Source: Brenneria alni (GTDB taxonomy: Bacteria > Pseudomonadota > Gammaproteobacteria > Enterobacterales > Enterobacteriaceae). Taken from it: a DNA stretch of 34,552 nt. The notes under the pieces were generated by a model that was given only the letters and a program-made list of their open reading frames with translations, was not told the DNA's origin and did no database searches. This document shows, in pieces, positions 31,497-34,552 of the stretch. The stretch is from NCBI RefSeq assembly GCF_003666245.1, contig NZ_MJLZ01000043.1, forward strand, positions 1 through 34,552, given 5' to 3'. Each line of letters begins with the position of its first letter. Positions within the stretch are counted from its first letter, which is position 1. Both the position numbers and the translations under genes were made by a program.

Positions 31497-32858
31497 CTAT
31501 TTTGCGTTCGGATTGCGTGTTGTGGTGCCCGGCAGATTGCGCAGCAGCAGCGCATATTCCAGCTCAATTTCCTCTGGAACCGGCAAATAGACGATATGCC
31601 CGTTGCCCGGCGCGACGTCAGCCGCCTGCCCTTTGGCATTTTGCATCGCTTCAATGGTGAATTGAATATTCCCTCCCGGCGTCATCATTTCTACGCTGTC
31701 GCCGCAGGAAAATTTGTTTTTCACCGCGACTTCCGCCAGCCCATCACGGCGCACGCCAGTGAATTCACCGACGAATTGCTGCCGGTCGGACACCGAATAA
31801 CCATAGTCGTAATTTTGGTAATCCTCATGCACGTGGCGGCGCAGAAAACCTTCGGTATAGCCACGGTGAGCCAATCCTTCCAGCGTTTGTAACAGGGTGG
31901 GATCAAAGGGTTTGCCAGCGGCGGCATCATCGATAGCGCGGCGGTATACCTGTGCGGTACGTGCGCAGTAATAAAATGATTTGGTTCGGCCTTCAATCTT
32001 CAGCGAGTGAACCTGCATTTGCGTCAGGCGCTCCACATGCTGAATAGCGCGCAGATCGCGTGAGTTCATGATATAGGTGCCGTGTTCGTCTTCAAAAGCG
32101 CTCATGTATTCGCCGGGGCGCTGATTTTCTTCCAGCATAAAGACTTTATCGGTTGGCGCACCAATACCCAGCGTCGGTTCCACATTTTTTACCGCGATAG
32201 GTTCATGCTGATGAACGATATTGCCGACCTCATCTTCTTTCCCTTCCTGCACGTTATATTCCCAGCGGCAGGCATTGGTACAGGTTCCCTGATTAGGGTC
32301 ACGCTTGTTAATGTAGCCGGAAAGCAGGCAGCGACCGGAGTAGGCCATACACAGCGCGCCGTGAACAAAGATCTCCAGCTCCATCTCCGGCACCTGGCTG
32401 CGGATTTCGGCGATCTCTTCCAGCGACAGCTCGCGGGAGAGAATAACGCGGCTCAACCCCATTTGTTGCCAGAATTTCACCGTCGCCCAGTTGACGGCGT
32501 TGGCCTGAACGGAGAGGTGGACCGGCATAGACGGAAAGTTTTCCCGCACCAGCATAATCAGCCCCGGATCGGACATGATCAGCGCATCCGGCTCCATTTC
32601 AATTACCGGTTGCAGGTCGCGCAGGAAGGTTTTCAGCTTGGCGTTATGCGGCGCGATATTCACCACCACATAGAATTTTTTACCCAGTGTATGGGCTTCA
32701 TTAATGGCCTGCGCCAGCGTCTGGTGGTTGAATTCGTTATTGCGCACCCGCAGGCTGTAGCGAGGCTGACCGGCATAAATTGCATCAGCGCCATAGGCAA
32801 AGGCGTAACGCATATTTTTCAGCGTGCCAGCCGGAGAAAGAAGTTCCGGTTTAAACAT
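31497..32858 (-). CDS. trhP: TrhP (YegQ), tRNA U34 hydroxylation protein
   Basis: 453 residues of the peptidase-U32 family, which in this subgroup is not a protease but acts in prephenate-dependent 5-hydroxyuridine formation at tRNA position 34. The N-terminal TIM-barrel region starts MFKPELLSPAGTLKNMRYAF, and the conserved cysteines Cys170, Cys177, Cys193 and Cys197 (in HGALCMAYSGRC and GTCTNACRW) fit an Fe-S cluster. Length is normal and the gene appears intact. CyaR lies immediately downstream, as in E. coli. Confidence 0.94.
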   Translation of the reverse strand: MFKPELLSPAGTLKNMRYAFAYGADAIYAGQPRYSLRVRNNEFNHQTLAQAINEAHTLGKKFYVVVNIAPHNAKLKTFLRDLQPVIEMEPDALIMSDPGLIMLVRENFPSMPVHLSVQANAVNWATVKFWQQMGLSRVILSRELSLEEIAEIRSQVPEMELEIFVHGALCMAYSGRCLLSGYINKRDPNQGTCTNACRWEYNVQEGKEDEVGNIVHQHEPIAVKNVEPTLGIGAPTDKVFMLEENQRPGEYMSAFEDEHGTYIMNSRDLRAIQHVERLTQMQVHSLKIEGRTKSFYYCARTAQVYRRAIDDAAAGKPFDPTLLQTLEGLAHRGYTEGFLRRHVHEDYQNYDYGYSVSDRQQFVGEFTGVRRDGLAEVAVKNKFSCGDSVEMMTPGGNIQFTIEAMQNAKGQAADVAPGNGHIVYLPVPEEIELEYALLLRNLPGTTTRNPNAK

Positions 32859-32888
32859 GATGTCTCTCGATTCTGATCACAAGTCAGG

Positions 32889-32907
32889 CTGCTCCCAGCG
32901 GGAGCAG
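32889..32907. terminator. Perfect hairpin upstream of trhP
   Basis: CTGCTCCC (32889-32896) and GGGAGCAG (32900-32907) form an 8-bp stem with a 3-base loop. It may terminate the preceding gene or structure the trhP leader. No T-run is present. Confidence 0.4.
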
Positions 32908-32987
32908 TAAAGGCGGGGATTCTAGCGCTTATGAACAGAAAAAGCAGCAGACGACCTACAAAAAGTAGGCCTATTGACCACGTTTCC

Positions 32988-33950
32988 TCAGCGGGTGACG
33001 GCAACCACCGACTCGCCCAGCGCGGCACGGTTATGCGGGCGATGTAAATCAACCACCGGGCCTAACGGCACAATACCGGTCGGGTTCAGCCACAGAATGC
33101 CGTAATAACCGGCTTTAATATGGTCGATATTGACGGTCTCCTGTACGCCGGGCCATTGGTAAAGCTCGCGCAGGTAGTTCGACAGATTGGGGTAATCTTC
33201 GATACGGCGGAGGTTACATTTGAACGCGCCATGATAGGCAACATCAAAACGGATTAGGGTCACGAACAGGCGCCAGTCGGCTTCTGTCAGCGTGTTGCCG
33301 GCAAGGTAACGATGCGTCGTCAGATGCGCCTCTACCTCATCCAGTGCACAGAACAGGGTGGTTGCCGCCTGATTATAGCTTTCCTGCGTTTTAGCAAAGC
33401 CCGTTTTGTAGACGCCGTTATTGATGTTGTGATAAATGGTTTCATTCCAGCGGTCGATGTCGGCACGCAACGCGGACGGATAGAAATCGAGACGGTTGCC
33501 GGTCAATTGATCAAAGCCAGCGTTCAGGATACGGATGATATCCGCCGATTCGTTGTTAATAATGCGTCCTTCCAGACGATCCCATAACACAGGAACCGAC
33601 ACTTTTCCGGTGTAATATTTGTCTGTCGCGGTATACAACTGATGCAGAAAACGGACAGGGCCAACCTGTTCGCCCGCATCCTGTGGCGTGCTGAATTCCC
33701 AGCCGCTATCGCTGATTTGTGGTTCTGCAACAGAAAGCTGAATGATGTTTTCCAACCCTTTAAGCTTGTGGAAGATTAATGTGCGGGAAGCCCACGGGCA
33801 GAGATAAGAGACAAAAAGCTGATAACGGCCTTGCTGTGCAACAATTTCGGTCTGGCGAAATGTTGTTTCCTGACGATGGAATGCCCCGTTCTTTATCTCT
33901 TCAGCCGCGACATCGCCGTTAACCCATTTACCATTCACTAAACCTGACAT
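32988..33950 (-). CDS. Glutathionyl-hydroquinone reductase-like (YqjG family)
   Basis: 320 residues of the Xi-class glutathione transferases. Catalytic Cys51 lies in VSYLCPWASRT; VPVLWDRLEGRIINNESADIIR is the glutathione-binding region, and the all-alpha C-terminal domain contains NNGVYKTGFA and LAGNTLTEADWRLFVTLIRFD. These enzymes remove glutathione from glutathionyl-hydroquinones in the cytoplasm. The sequence differs enough from E. coli YqjG that it may be a paralogue. ATG at 33950 with GGGAGAG upstream is preferred over the adjacent GTG. Confidence 0.88.
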   Translation of the reverse strand: MSGLVNGKWVNGDVAAEEIKNGAFHRQETTFRQTEIVAQQGRYQLFVSYLCPWASRTLIFHKLKGLENIIQLSVAEPQISDSGWEFSTPQDAGEQVGPVRFLHQLYTATDKYYTGKVSVPVLWDRLEGRIINNESADIIRILNAGFDQLTGNRLDFYPSALRADIDRWNETIYHNINNGVYKTGFAKTQESYNQAATTLFCALDEVEAHLTTHRYLAGNTLTEADWRLFVTLIRFDVAYHGAFKCNLRRIEDYPNLSNYLRELYQWPGVQETVNIDHIKAGYYGILWLNPTGIVPLGPVVDLHRPHNRAALGESVVAVTR

Positions 33951-34381
33951 CACGTCTCTCCCGGAATCTGATCGCTATTACAGTGTGGTAAGCCTATCAG
34001 CCTGAGGTAAAGAAAAAATGATAAATTTTTAACTAAGTCAGACAGATTTTTTGATGTGGATAGAGGATAGCGATTCAAAAAAATTACCTGTTGCTACATC
34101 ATGGGCATATGATCAGAAAAGTCTTTTTCAATAGACGCATTCATATTGATATTGCTCAGACTGGGTAAACGAATTAAGGGGGGCAACTTCGTTGACTGTT
34201 ACCGAAGATGGGGATGTGGTTGCAAGTATAACAGTTTTTTTATTATTTTTTCTATAATTATTTTTTTTGCGTATTAAAGGTTGAGAGTAATTAATATAAT
34301 ATACGCATGATTACGGTTATAAAGTTATTTATGTTTAGGTCGATGTTATTTAAGTTTTCATTATAGATAATGAGAGGGTTT
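33951..34381. other. AT-rich intergenic region, no gene seen
   Basis: Over 400 bases rich in T-runs (34231-34271) without a supported gene or known RNA. The base composition is much lower in GC than the genes to the left, consistent with a poorly conserved or acquired segment that continues beyond the window. Confidence 0.5.
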
Positions 34382-34552
34382 TTATTTGGATGTGAGTTTT
34401 TTGACTATTAACTTGGTTGTTAACCATGATAAAAATAATGCTATTAATATAAGAAAGATAATTAATGAATCTAAAGACGAGTCCATTATGTGAAATGGAT
34501 CGGTTGATTTTGCCACAAATAAGTAAGTTTTTTCAGGTAGGTGTTTAAATAC
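34382..34552 (-). CDS. C-terminal end of a membrane protein (5' outside window)
   Basis: A frame open at the right edge gives 56 residues ending in TAA at 34384-34382: ...TYLFVAKSTDPFHIMDSS, then a strong membrane helix LDSLIIFLILIALFLSW and a basic tail LTTKLIVKKLTSK. This looks like a periplasmic domain followed by the last membrane span of a sensor- or receptor-like protein that stops right after the helix. No HAMP, GGDEF or kinase domain follows, so it is either a naturally short protein or a truncated one. Family unknown. Confidence 0.45.
   Translation of the reverse strand, partial: VFKHLPEKTYLFVAKSTDPFHIMDSSLDSLIIFLILIALFLSWLTTKLIVKKLTSK

Noticed and set aside
34465..34548. 27-codon plus-strand frame near the right edge
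   Set aside because: Weak ribosome site and it opposes a frame with a convincing membrane helix.
1..34552. CRISPR arrays or other long tandem repeats
   Set aside because: I found no regularly spaced repeats of 24-40 bases anywhere in the window.

Overview
The window is a piece of an Enterobacterales chromosome, most plausibly from the Pectobacteriaceae side of the order (Brenneria, Pectobacterium, Dickeya or Sodalis-like; inferred, not proven). The evidence is the conserved block thiM-thiD, psiE, yegS, cyaR sRNA and trhP (yegQ), the tRNA-Asn gene, an AfuC closely resembling the enterobacterial protein, and the T6SS Hcp/DUF4225 pair. Both ends look like contig ends. The left end carries an 18/19 match to the Nextera/Tn5 mosaic end at 141-158, so bases 1-158 are probably not native sequence. 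At the right end a coding frame runs off the window.

Layout. 160-3978: AT-rich genomic island inserted at the 3' end of tRNA-Asn. It holds a P4-type integrase, two small hypothetical genes, an orphan Hcp and a 3'-truncated DUF4225 putative effector. 3979-4054: tRNA-Asn. 4204-6034: a broken sugar-phosphate uptake locus, with intact afuC but afuB and uhpA fused at a deletion junction. 6137-9277: an aspartate/glutamate racemase-family gene, a HypT/YjiE-like LysR regulator and a dicarboxylate/amino-acid symporter. 10116-16669: an FhlA-like sigma-54 activator followed by a compact cluster of HMA-like proteins, Tyr/Pro-rich membrane proteins and an unusual P1B-type ATPase. 16756-24954: a LacI-type repressor, a five-gene dipeptide-type ABC transporter and an amidase, with a perfect 20-bp operator palindrome in front. 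25269-27754: an orphan galactitol-family PTS (B-C-A) plus a small HTH/coiled-coil protein. 27796-29592: a TPP riboswitch, thiM and thiD. 29783-33950: psiE, yegS, cyaR, trhP and a glutathionyl-hydroquinone-reductase-like gene. 34382-34552: C-terminus of a membrane protein.

The most interesting part is 12380-16669. Its P-type ATPase has SCA instead of CPC in the metal-site helix. It and two small neighbours share an N-terminal H-x4-R-I-R-x-R signature where CxxC would be expected, and two neighbours share a Tyr/Pro-rich tail joined to a G-A-A...LL[ST]N membrane segment. This composition matches ferrosome (fez) clusters, which build iron-storing membrane organelles around a P1B-6 ATPase. The adjacent FhlA-like activator has no hydrogenase genes near it, so an anaerobically controlled, enterobacterial ferrosome-like system is a reasonable hypothesis. 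Function here is inferred, not shown.
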